Source of the DNA: Laspinema olomoucense D3b
GTDB lineage: Bacteria > Cyanobacteriota > Cyanobacteriia > Cyanobacteriales > Laspinemataceae
Length of the DNA stretch: 64,000 nt
Assembly: GCF_025370785.1 (NCBI RefSeq)
Contig: NZ_JAMXFA010000025.1
Coordinates: forward strand, 33,725 to 97,724
Direction of reading: 5' to 3'
The translations under genes were made by a program, and so were the position numbers. Positions within the stretch are counted from its first letter, which is position 1; each line of letters opens with the position of its first letter. A model generated the notes under the pieces. The model searched no databases. It was not told where the DNA came from and was given only the letters and a program-made list of their open reading frames with translations. Positions 9,931 to 17,970 of the stretch are shown piece by piece.

Positions 9931-10127
9931 GAATTAACAGGGAATAAAACCTCAACTCTTCTCCCCTGTTCGTCGTGACGTTTAGTTGTCATTTGGATGC
10001 GCTATTCGGGTTGAGAAAAACTCCTATTTTCTCTCTATAAACCTGAATAAACGACTAAACTTGTTACTACAAAGAGGGGAGAATCGCTTAAATTTTTTTA
10101 GCCCGGATGAGGGAGGGAAGCAGAGGA

Positions 10128-11618
10128 TTAGTCCCGACGAATCCAGCTTAATAGCCAAGAAAATAGGGCAAAAACAATTGTCCCTACGGCAATACTAATG
10201 AGGATCACCATCATAAATAAGGCGATGGAGGGGGAGCGATCGGGGGGATTGAGGGCGGTGACGGGTTGATCTAAACTCAGGTAAATGGAACTGGCAGCGA
10301 CAACGGCAGCAGTTCCGACTCCAACGGCGATCGCTTCGAGTTTGGTTTCCAGATGTCGTTCGCGATCGATGCGTTCGATTTCGACAATCCCCCGGATCGT
10401 GGCGATCGCGCGATCGACCAGTCCCTTGCCATGCACAAAATAATCTAAATCCGCTTTAATTCGTTCTTGAAAATAAGGCACTTCTTGTCTCGTAAAATTC
10501 TCCACAAAACTTAAATCAATCGGTTTTAAATAAAACACATCTAAATTTTGCTTGCGCTGAATTTCATCAAGGGCGGCATCGTATTTTTTAGCATCAATGG
10601 CGATGGTATTTCGATTTCGCTCTAAAACCTGCTGGAGTCGGGAATACTCTAAGGCTAATCCAGGCATAATTTTTAGTTTTTGCTTCAGGCTTTCTAAATA
10701 TTTATACCCCAGTCTTTTATTCGGCACTAAATTAGAGATTTGTTGATTAACATCCGAAATAATCCCCTCAATTTCCTCATACTTTTGATAGGTTTCCTGG
10801 TATCCCCTTCGAGTAAAATCAAAACTGGTTAATATTTTATTGCGATAATAAAACAATTCAATTAAATCCCAGTAGGCGGATTCAAACTTGCGTTTGAGGG
10901 TATCATCTCGAAAAAATAAAACTAAAATGTGCCGATAATCGGACTGACTTTCTAAAGTTTCAATATCTCCAAATTCAAAAATAGGGCTGCCAAATAACCG
11001 ACCTTTATTGCTATAAGAAGGCCGCTTTTTGGGGTCTTCAATCAATTCCTCCACACATTGACAGGCCAAGTTCTTTAACCCTTCGGGAGAAAACTGCTTT
11101 TGCTCCTCAGTTAAATCCGCAGTTAGGAGAAGAGTTTGACCTAAAGAACTTTGGATAAAGTCGGGGAGTAACAGGTTTGAAGGTGTATTAAAGTGACCAT
11201 AGATTGAAATAGGAACGGCGTCAGTTTGGCGCTCATTTTCTTTTTCAGGCCGCCGAATATTCAAGGCTAAGGCATAACTATCATAAACCCGACGGGGACA
11301 AGCAATCCCCGTAAAATTAACAGGATATTCATCCACTTCCAGGGTTCCTTTAAAGTCGATTAGGCCGTTTTTGTGGAGATTGACGATATTGCCCGGTCCT
11401 TCTTCTTTGGGGTCGTAAGCCTGTTCTCCTTTGGGTGCATAATAACCCAATAAATCCAGGGGAGCATCATACCCATATTGGTTGAGAATTTGCCCCAGTT
11501 TTTCCCATAACTTTTCGGCCCCTGGTAAGATTGGAGCCTCAGAACGAATGCCGCTTTCATGGCGCAAATGGAAGGCAAATAAATGAATGTTTGGGGCGTT
11601 TACTTTTGGAGGATTCAT
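10128..11618 (-). CDS. Unrecognised protein with C-terminal membrane hairpin
   Basis: A frame of about 496 residues from the ATG at 11618 (MNPPKVNAPNIHLFAFHLRH); an in-frame TTG 13 codons upstream is possible but neither start has a clear ribosome site. Residues 1-~400 are soluble and charged, with long helical stretches (about 270-350). Two hydrophobic segments close the protein: about 425-450 (AIAVGVGTAAVVAASSIYL) and 465-493 (ALFMMVILISIAVGTIVFAL), ending in a basic tail (SWIRRD). The layout of a cytosolic domain, a coiled region and a C-terminal two-span anchor resembles CorA-like topology, but I see no GMN motif. Function unknown. It is codirectional with crtD but separated by 550 bases. 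Confidence 0.7.
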   Translation of the reverse strand: MNPPKVNAPNIHLFAFHLRHESGIRSEAPILPGAEKLWEKLGQILNQYGYDAPLDLLGYYAPKGEQAYDPKEEGPGNIVNLHKNGLIDFKGTLEVDEYPVNFTGIACPRRVYDSYALALNIRRPEKENERQTDAVPISIYGHFNTPSNLLLPDFIQSSLGQTLLLTADLTEEQKQFSPEGLKNLACQCVEELIEDPKKRPSYSNKGRLFGSPIFEFGDIETLESQSDYRHILVLFFRDDTLKRKFESAYWDLIELFYYRNKILTSFDFTRRGYQETYQKYEEIEGIISDVNQQISNLVPNKRLGYKYLESLKQKLKIMPGLALEYSRLQQVLERNRNTIAIDAKKYDAALDEIQRKQNLDVFYLKPIDLSFVENFTRQEVPYFQERIKADLDYFVHGKGLVDRAIATIRGIVEIERIDRERHLETKLEAIAVGVGTAAVVAASSIYLSLDQPVTALNPPDRSPSIALFMMVILISIAVGTIVFALFSWLLSWIRRD

Positions 11619-12172
11619 CACTAATTTTCTATATTTTTTGATTAATGCTGTTGCCAATGAAAGGGAAAATTTGGAAAATTCCCAGCATGGAGACTGATGG
11701 GTTTGGTTTAAGTTCCATCATTTAGATTCCCGCTCTTGAGCCGTTTCAAACCCTGGTATTTTAGCGAAAGGGTTTATTCCGGGCCATCCGTCGAGAGGGG
11801 GAAAGTCTGATGTTTTGCTGAGGGCTTCTCCGGCTTTGCCACGCCTATAGCTAACCCGCGATCGCCTGCTTAAGGAACTTTAATTTATTTCATGAATTGC
11901 CTTGATAATTGTGATAAAATGTTAGACTTTTAGGTTAGAGGGTTTTAGCGGTTGGTAGAGGGAGTGGAAACCTGGGAGTTAAATTTTTGTATAAAATTTA
12001 ATAAAACAGCAGAAAATCTCCCATCCATGAATGGTTAAACAGGTGAATGAATCCTTGAATATTTGTGCAGCCCCACCCTAGAGCCGATCGCGATCGCTCC
12101 CTGGATTGATTTTATCATCCCCTTGCCATCAAAGGGCGATTTTTAAACCCCGTTGACTCCCCTGACAATCCG
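11619..12172. other. Non-coding stretch of 554 bases
   Basis: No protein-like frame. AT-rich in the middle (about 11880-12060), with GATAAAATG near 11914-11922 that could serve as a -10 region, and overlapping HIP1-like sequence CGATCGCGATCGC near 12086. I see no known RNA family. Confidence 0.4.
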
Positions 12173-13708
12173 TCAATATCCCTCAGCTTCAATTTGCCGA
12201 ACTGCCGTGAGTGCAGAATAACTCACCCCAGCGGTTCCTTCCCCGGGATGGGTGGAATCACCCACTAACCACAGATGCGGAATTGGGGTCCGAGTGGCTA
12301 GTCCAAAGGGTCCAAATGTTGCCACACGCTGCCCCACACCTCCGACAATCCCGCGATCGCGTCCGGTAAACCGGGCAAAGGTACGCGGCGTCGCCGATTC
12401 CTGATAGACGATTGTCTCTGGATTCAGGGCAAAATACCCGGCCAAACGGGCGATCGCCTCAGTTTCATACTGTAGTTTTAACTGGGAATAATCCTCACAA
12501 TTGGTCCAAATTTGGGTATCCGTAAACGAGGAAGCAGTAATCGTTGCCATACCCTTGGGCGATCGGCCATCTCCCACCCGACTCACGGACACAAATAAAG
12601 AATTATTCTCCCCAATTTCTCTGCCATACTCATACAAAAATTGTAAATGCGGCGGACAATTCTCGGGAATCGCTTCCTGTTTCACCCCCAAATAAACCAC
12701 AAATGCCCCCGACGCAGGGGGTAAATTCTCCACCCGACGCCGATACAACTGCTGAAATAAGTTTTCTGAACCTTTGGGCAACTCCACTAGGTTGATGAGA
12801 TTTTGTACCGGCACATTAGCGACAATTAAATCCGGTTGTTCGGTCCAAATCTCCCCAGTTTTTTGATTGAGAATCGTCACTGTGGATGCGCCGGTTTCCG
12901 TGACCTGAATCTGTTTGACCGTATGGCGCATGAACAGTTCGCCCCCATGTTTTTCTAACCCTTCCACCAGGCGATCGCTCAATACCTGCATACTCCCTTT
13001 TAAATGCGATAACCCTTGGGGAGATTGGGACACCCCTAACGCCGTTGCTGCATACAATAACGCCGTTTCCTGGGCATTTACCTGGGAATATAATTTCAGT
13101 TGCAAATCCAGAAAAGTTTTCAGCCGCTTGTCTTGTTTTAATCCCAACCATCCCAAGGCATCCTCCACCGTCATTAAGGTAAAGGGAACCGTAACCATCG
13201 TATCGGGACGGAAGGCTTTAATTAACTGCCAAATATCCCAGAGATTCCTCGGAGGTAATACCGGATCTCGCCCTTGAAACTGCCAGGAAGCCCGAAATAA
13301 AGTAGCCATTAACTGCCAAAAGGTTTCGCTACCGGGAAACTGGCGCTGCCGTTCCATTTGCCATTGTTGCGGGTCCCGCCAAATATTAATCGGGGTGGTT
13401 TCTCCGGGCAAAAATACCGCGCAGGCGGGGTCACAATCGCTTGCTTCGGGTAAATTGATTCCTAATTCTGAAAAAATCCGGTGATGAATCCCCCCCGGTT
13501 CTAATCCAGCTACTTGTGTTGCGCCCACATCAAAGATAAATCCCTGTCGCCGGAAGGTCGAAGCGCATCCCCCGGGAACGATCGCTAGGTCAAAAACCCG
13601 CACTCCATAGCCTCTTTTGGCTAATAATGCCCCGGCAGTTAACCCGCCAATTCCTGCCCCAATAACAATAACGCGAGGTTTGTTTTTACCCTGATGATGG
13701 CTTGACAT
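12173..13708 (-). CDS. crtD: Carotenoid C-3',4' desaturase CrtD
   Basis: CrtD-type phytoene-desaturase-family flavoprotein that introduces the 3',4' double bond in monocyclic carotenoids on the route to myxoxanthophyll-type glycosides; membrane associated. The N-terminus has the FAD-binding Rossmann motif VIVIGAGIGGLTAG (about residues 14-27), followed by VPGGCASTFRRQGF and FDVGATQVAGLEPGG, segments that I recall as characteristic of cyanobacterial CrtD proteins. The C-terminus has LVGDSTHPGEGTAGVSYSA, the second FAD-contact motif of the family. At 511 residues the length fits. The start is ATG at 13708. It is probably monocistronic; the STAS gene upstream is 305 bases away. Confidence 0.9.
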   Translation of the reverse strand: MSSHHQGKNKPRVIVIGAGIGGLTAGALLAKRGYGVRVFDLAIVPGGCASTFRRQGFIFDVGATQVAGLEPGGIHHRIFSELGINLPEASDCDPACAVFLPGETTPINIWRDPQQWQMERQRQFPGSETFWQLMATLFRASWQFQGRDPVLPPRNLWDIWQLIKAFRPDTMVTVPFTLMTVEDALGWLGLKQDKRLKTFLDLQLKLYSQVNAQETALLYAATALGVSQSPQGLSHLKGSMQVLSDRLVEGLEKHGGELFMRHTVKQIQVTETGASTVTILNQKTGEIWTEQPDLIVANVPVQNLINLVELPKGSENLFQQLYRRRVENLPPASGAFVVYLGVKQEAIPENCPPHLQFLYEYGREIGENNSLFVSVSRVGDGRSPKGMATITASSFTDTQIWTNCEDYSQLKLQYETEAIARLAGYFALNPETIVYQESATPRTFARFTGRDRGIVGGVGQRVATFGPFGLATRTPIPHLWLVGDSTHPGEGTAGVSYSALTAVRQIEAEGY

Positions 13709-14013
13709 TCGAGATAAGCTTTACATTTTTTAATACTTTTTTAATTGTAAAGGATTTTTCAGAATTTGGGAACGGTGGGCGCGGGGCCAAAATTAACAAG
13801 TCAGCAGGTCCAGGGGCTGATCCCGACGGTCTCCCCCATCTGAGATTGGGGGATTTTAGCCAGAATTTAATAAGAAGCAGTCTTTAATTTCCACAAAAAT
13901 TGGGCAACGGTTAAGGGGCTGTAATTAGGGCGAATGGCTTTCAATTCTGAGTCGGAGATAGAGTGAGCATAGTAGATGATTCCCTGATAGGGTGAAGGCG
14001 ATCGCAGTGTGAA
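13709..14013. other. Spacer of 305 bases with an orphan hairpin
   Basis: Between the crtD start and the STAS gene. TCCCCCA (13832-13838) pairs with TGGGGGA (13847-13853) and is followed on the plus strand by TTTTAG, a terminator-like layout, but no plus-strand gene precedes it. No protein frame of note. Confidence 0.4.
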
Positions 14014-14340
14014 TTAGACTAGGATGGTTGTGCCGACTCGAAGCACTTCCGCATCAGATTCTGACTCTACAATATCAAGTTCACAGGCGAGGTCACTGAT
14101 TTCCAAAATGTATTGGACGGAAGTATTTAAGTTGCACAAACTTAAGCGTTTGCCCGTTTTGCGAACTAGGCGATCGACCGCCAATAAGGTGCTGACGCCA
14201 CAATGACCCAAGGACTTGACCCCGGCCAAATCAATGAAATAATGGTTATAGTTTTCTGCCACTAAAGCTGCAATTTTTTGCTGAAGCATGGCGGAGACTT
14301 TTACATCTAAATTGCCCTGGGGTTTAACAATGACGTTCAT
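14014..14340 (-). CDS. STAS-domain protein (anti-sigma factor antagonist-like)
   Basis: A 108-residue single STAS domain. Members of this family bind anti-sigma kinases or act in partner-switching cascades, usually through a conserved Asp-Ser phosphorylation site. The strand-helix pattern is clear: FIDLAGVKSLGHCGVSTLLA, then KTGKRLSLCNLN and VQYILEISDL. The position where SpoIIAA-type proteins have DSSG reads GHCG, so the phosphorylatable Ser appears replaced by His and the preceding Asp by Gly. GGAGGAC seven bases before the ATG is a good ribosome site. No kinase or phosphatase partner is adjacent. Fold assignment is firm; role is unknown. Confidence 0.85.
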   Translation of the reverse strand: MNVIVKPQGNLDVKVSAMLQQKIAALVAENYNHYFIDLAGVKSLGHCGVSTLLAVDRLVRKTGKRLSLCNLNTSVQYILEISDLACELDIVESESDAEVLRVGTTILV

Positions 14341-14715
14341 GCTGCTTGTCCTCCAAAACGGTCCATTGAATGGTTACCCTGATTAGTAATTCATCGGATG
14401 CCCCTGATAAAGTCAGCCAACGGGTGTTGGTTTTTACTGGATGAGGGAAAAATCCTCTCTGTTTTTATTATATGGGGCTGGGGGGATTGGGAGGATGGGG
14501 GATGGGGAGGATGGGGAGGATGGGGGAGAATTGGGAGATATAACGGGTTAACAATTCCAGATATTGGGAGATGTAATAGATAGAAAGGCTCCCTATTTGG
14601 GGCGATCGCCTTGGGGTGAAGCAGCTTGGCAAGGGAGAAATCAGTGATTGTGCCCTCCCCATTGCGTAAAGAATGATTAAGATAGAAGAAGAAATCTCAA
14701 ATAAACGAGTATCTA
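14341..14715. other. Spacer of 375 bases with GATGGGGAG-type repeats
   Basis: Divergent spacer between the STAS gene (minus) and the M16 peptidase (plus). A G-rich degenerate repeat (units of GGGGAGGAT) lies at about 14480-14535. Promoters for both genes are presumably here, but no clear box pair is seen. Confidence 0.4.
14480..14535. repeat. Degenerate GATGGGGAG tandem repeat
   Basis: About five imperfect copies of a 9-base G-rich unit, related to the exact tandem array at the right edge of the window. Confidence 0.6.
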
Positions 14716-16056
14716 ATGACTTCAACGCTTGTTAAGTTTTCCTCTCTCCCTCGTCTGAACTGCCCAAAAATTCATCGCCTGTCCAATGGATTGACGATTA
14801 TCGCAGAACAGATGCCAGTGGAGGCGGTGAACCTGAGCATTTGGGCAAATGTTGGTTCGGCGGTGGAATCCGATGAGATCAACGGGATGGCCCACTTTTT
14901 GGAGCACATGGTTTTTAAAGGAACCCAACGCCTTGAAAGCGGGGAGTTTGAACGGCGCATTGAGGAACGCGGTGCTGTAACAAATGCTGCTACAAGTCAG
15001 GATTATACGCACTACTATATTACCTCTGCGCCCCAGGATTTTGCCGAACTCGCGCCTTTACAAATTGATGTGGTTCTCAATCCGAGTATTCCCGAGGATG
15101 GATTTGAACGAGAGAAACTGGTGGTTTTAGAAGAAATTCGGCGATCGGAGGATAATCCCCGTCGCCGGATTTATTCTCGGGCAATGGAAACTGCCTTTGA
15201 ACGATTGCCTTACCGTCGCCCGGTTTTGGGTCCGACGGAGACGATCGCCGGACTGAAGGCACAGCAGATGCGGGATTTCCACGGAACTTGGTATCAACCG
15301 CGATCGCTCACTGCTGTTGCTGTGGGCAATTTACCCGTGGAACAATTAATCGAGATTGTGGCACAAGGGTTTGAAAAAAACGGACGTCCCGCCTTCTCTC
15401 TTCATCCAAACTGGCAACTTGCCACCGATGACGAACAACTCATCCTTGAACCGACTCAAGTCATCGGCGCCACCCCAGAACCGGCATTTCAGAACATCGT
15501 CCGGCGGGCATTCATTGATGAAAAGCTGCAACAGGCTAGACTGGTGATGATGTGGCGCGTTCCGGGATTAACGGAATTAAACAAAACTTACGCCTTGGAT
15601 GCCGTCGCCTCGATTCTGGGACGGGGACGGATGGGACGGTTAGTCCAGGATTTGCGAGAAGAAAAAGGGTTAGTTTCGGGCATTTCGGTCAGTAATAGTT
15701 CCTTTCATCACCAGGGGATTTTTACGATTTCTGCTCACTTGCCCTCAGAAAATCTGGAGGAAGTAGAAGCGGCAATCCAGGAACATCTTCGCCGATTCCA
15801 TCGCGAAGTCGTGCGTCAATCGGAAATTGATCGCATTGTTACTCAGGTGGTGAATCGGTTTATCTTTAGTAACGAGACCCCCAGCGATCGGGCCAACCTT
15901 TATGGATATTACCATTCCCTGATGGGAGATTTAGAACCGGCGTTCAATTATCCCACTCACTTACAGTCTCTCACGCCTGAAGACATCCAGCAAGCGGCAA
16001 TAGACTATCTGTCTGCGGATGCTTATGGGGTCGTGACGATTAAACCGGCTGTATAA
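14716..16056 (+). CDS. M16 family zinc peptidase (insulinase/processing-peptidase-like)
   Basis: Zinc metallopeptidase of the pitrilysin/insulinase family; bacterial members process small peptides or membrane substrates. The inverted zinc motif HFLEH is at residues 60-64 (His60, Glu63, His64) and the third ligand is in VVLEEI at Glu140, so the N-terminal half is catalytically complete. The second half (about 230-446) is the non-catalytic M16 repeat, with RGRMGRLVQDLREEKGL typical of the substrate-binding region. The ATG at 14716 follows an AT-rich spacer. Cyanobacteria often carry two M16 genes side by side; only one is here. A good terminator follows at 16079-16106. Confidence 0.92.
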   Translation: MTSTLVKFSSLPRLNCPKIHRLSNGLTIIAEQMPVEAVNLSIWANVGSAVESDEINGMAHFLEHMVFKGTQRLESGEFERRIEERGAVTNAATSQDYTHYYITSAPQDFAELAPLQIDVVLNPSIPEDGFEREKLVVLEEIRRSEDNPRRRIYSRAMETAFERLPYRRPVLGPTETIAGLKAQQMRDFHGTWYQPRSLTAVAVGNLPVEQLIEIVAQGFEKNGRPAFSLHPNWQLATDDEQLILEPTQVIGATPEPAFQNIVRRAFIDEKLQQARLVMMWRVPGLTELNKTYALDAVASILGRGRMGRLVQDLREEKGLVSGISVSNSSFHHQGIFTISAHLPSENLEEVEAAIQEHLRRFHREVVRQSEIDRIVTQVVNRFIFSNETPSDRANLYGYYHSLMGDLEPAFNYPTHLQSLTPEDIQQAAIDYLSADAYGVVTIKPAV

Positions 16057-16078
16057 AACACCGAGTCCACAGGTTAGG

Positions 16079-16106
16079 AAGACGCGAATTATCGCGTCTT
16101 TTGTAT
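16079..16106 (+). terminator. Rho-independent terminator after the M16 peptidase
   Basis: AAGACGCGA (16079-16087) pairs with TCGCGTCTT (16092-16100), followed by TTGTATTTT. Confidence 0.8.
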
Positions 16107-16248
16107 TTTATGAAGACTTGCGATCGCCAGAGTTTTTGGTAAACCCGATGGGATATAATTTGGGGTGGTGAAACCCTAGAGAACGCTAGATCGCGATCGC
16201 ACCGTTGCTCTGTTCATCCGCTATGTCACCCTACCCCTTAAATTGAAT

Positions 16249-17034
16249 ATGGATGCACCAAATTTCGCCCTCAACCGATTATGCAGACATTTGGCCGGTT
16301 ATCAATGCGAATTGTCCGAAATCAATAACTCTTTACTGATTGGGTCAATCCAGAATGGATCGCTTGAACTGGATTATTATGTGGATGTCGATGATGAATT
16401 TTATGAAGAAATTCTAGAACTCCTCGCCTTTTACGACTTTGCCCCCTTTCTATCCGCCCTGCGCCTGTCGGCCCCAGATGAAGGCATCAACGGAACGCGA
16501 TCGTGGAATTTAGAACCTTTAACCCGAGGAGAAGGAACCTATCAAAACCTGAGACTTTTAGACATCCAACGCACCCGACTGGAACATCACCATCCCACCA
16601 CTCTCGGCCACTTTGCCGAAGATGGCATCGTCCCCCGACTCCTGGATAAAATGCCCAATTTAGAACAACTCTCCCTTCCCTGGACACCCAGTCTTGCCTT
16701 TTTTGACCGCCCCCCTCACCCCTTAAAACATCTCACCCTCCAAACCGGCTACCATACCCAAGATTTTATTCTAAATTTAGCCCAATCCACTTGCTTTAGT
16801 CAACTAAAAACCCTAGATTTTACCGACTATTCCGAAACCTATATCCAAGATTACGAACAACACAAAACCCCAACATCCCATTATTTCCATCTCTTTAATT
16901 CCAACGCCCTCCCCCATTTAGAAAGTCTAACCCTCAGATATTCCCTTTTAAATGAAAAAGAAACAGCAGAATTAAAGAAAACCCCATTAGGAAGCCAACT
17001 AGACCTCCTGAAAATTATCCCCTGTTCCTACTAA
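16249..17034 (+). CDS. Leucine-rich-repeat-like protein of unknown function
   Basis: A 261-residue product from the ATG at 16249; an in-frame TTG lies two codons earlier. The first ~60 residues are acidic (YYVDVDDEFYEEILELLAFY). From about residue 100 on there are LRR-like strands of the form LxxLxLxx (NLRLLDIQRTRL, NLEQLSLPW, LKHLTLQT, LKTLDFTDY, LESLTLRYSLL) spaced irregularly. No signal peptide or membrane span. It looks like an LRR-fold binding protein, but partner and function are unknown. A terminator of the preceding gene separates it from its neighbour, and 390 bases separate it from gcvH. Confidence 0.75.
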   Translation: MDAPNFALNRLCRHLAGYQCELSEINNSLLIGSIQNGSLELDYYVDVDDEFYEEILELLAFYDFAPFLSALRLSAPDEGINGTRSWNLEPLTRGEGTYQNLRLLDIQRTRLEHHHPTTLGHFAEDGIVPRLLDKMPNLEQLSLPWTPSLAFFDRPPHPLKHLTLQTGYHTQDFILNLAQSTCFSQLKTLDFTDYSETYIQDYEQHKTPTSHYFHLFNSNALPHLESLTLRYSLLNEKETAELKKTPLGSQLDLLKIIPCSY

Positions 17035-17424
17035 CGACTTGCTGTCGTTAATTGGGGCAGACTAAACACTCTTCTCTTTTTGGTCACTTCAGGTCGGTCA
17101 ACGAATCGGAACAATCCAGGGCTGTAGTGTATTAAAATCTACCTCACTTCAGGCGAGTCAACTCCAAATTTTCAGTCCGGAGCTCAAGCGTTCATTTTCT
17201 CACATTCAATTAGCGAAGTTAATACCCTGTAATATTCCTCAAAGCGTCAAGTTGACAAAAACGGGTTTTTATGCTACTAGCAATTTACCCTACCCAGAGA
17301 AAATTGCAGCCCACTTCCCCCGGAAAAGGGAGAGATTTGCAGAATTCGACAATTATGATTGCCTTGTAGAGGCGTCCTTTCTATGATGAGGGAAATCCCC
17401 TGCAGTTAGTGTGAGGAAATAATC
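17035..17424. other. Leader region of gcvH with two direct repeats
   Basis: No gene. Two near-identical 19-base segments, TCACTTCAGGTCGGTCAAC (17084-17102) and TCACTTCAGGCGAGTCAAC (17144-17162), lie exactly 60 bases apart. No recognisable glycine riboswitch core was found here. Confidence 0.5.
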
Positions 17425-17814
17425 GTGAACCTGGAATATCCCGAAGATCTCAAATACCTTGATAGTCATGAGTACGTCCGCTTGGATGGAGAAATTGCTA
17501 CCATAGGGATCAGTGCCTTTGCCCTGGATCAACTGGGGGACATCGTGTTTGTGGAACTGCCTGATATTAGTGAAGCCCTGGAAAAAGGCTCTACTTTTGG
17601 TACGATTGAATCAGTTAAGGCAGTAGAAGACCTCTATGCCCCTATATCCGGAACCATTGTAGAACGGAACAATGAAGTGATTGAAGCCCCAGAACTGATT
17701 GGAGACGACCCCTACGGTGAAGGTTGGTTGCTGAAGGTGCGGATTAATGACCCGGATGAACTTGAGGAGGCGATGTCAGCGAATGAATATCGCGCCCAAG
17801 TTGAAGGAGAATAG
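17425..17814 (+). CDS. gcvH: Glycine cleavage system H protein
   Basis: Lipoyl carrier of the glycine cleavage complex; shuttles the aminomethyl group from P protein to T protein and is reoxidised by L protein. In cyanobacteria the complex handles photorespiratory glycine. The 129-residue product is the usual size, and the lipoyl-lysine lies in [12 protein letters not shown] (Lys about residue 61). The start is GTG at 17425 with GAGG nine bases upstream; no ATG suits the conserved N-terminus ([11 protein letters not shown]). It lies 156 bases upstream of gcvP on the same strand, so co-transcription is possible. gcvT is absent from the window. Confidence 0.97.
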   Translation: MNLEYPEDLKYLDSHEYVRLDGEIATIGISAFALDQLGDIVFVELPDISEALEKGSTFGTIESVKAVEDLYAPISGTIVERNNEVIEAPELIGDDPYGEGWLLKVRINDPDELEEAMSANEYRAQVEGE

Positions 17815-17910
17815 CTTTGGGTTTGCACCACTCCCGTCTGAATTGCTAATATCAGCCCCCCTCCGGAACCGATATAAGAAAGTTTCAGAGTAATAATGCT
17901 TCCGGTGATG

Positions 17911-17940
17911 TTGTAGAGGCGCACCCCGGTGCGCCCTCCC
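17911..17940. repeat. GTAGGGGC-type palindrome between gcvH and gcvP
   Basis: GGCGCACC (17918-17925) pairs with GGTGCGCC (17928-17935), preceded by TTGTAGA and followed by CTCCC. It is a degenerate member of the dispersed family also found near 33.3, 39.1, 47.0 and 57.7 kb. It could attenuate transcription between the two genes. Confidence 0.6.
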
Positions 17941-17970
17941 TGTTAACCCCTCTCCCCAATTCCCCAACTC

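Noticed and set aside
17035..17424. Possible glycine riboswitch upstream of gcvH
   Set aside because: No recognisable paired aptamer core was found in the leader; only the two 19-base direct repeats stand out.
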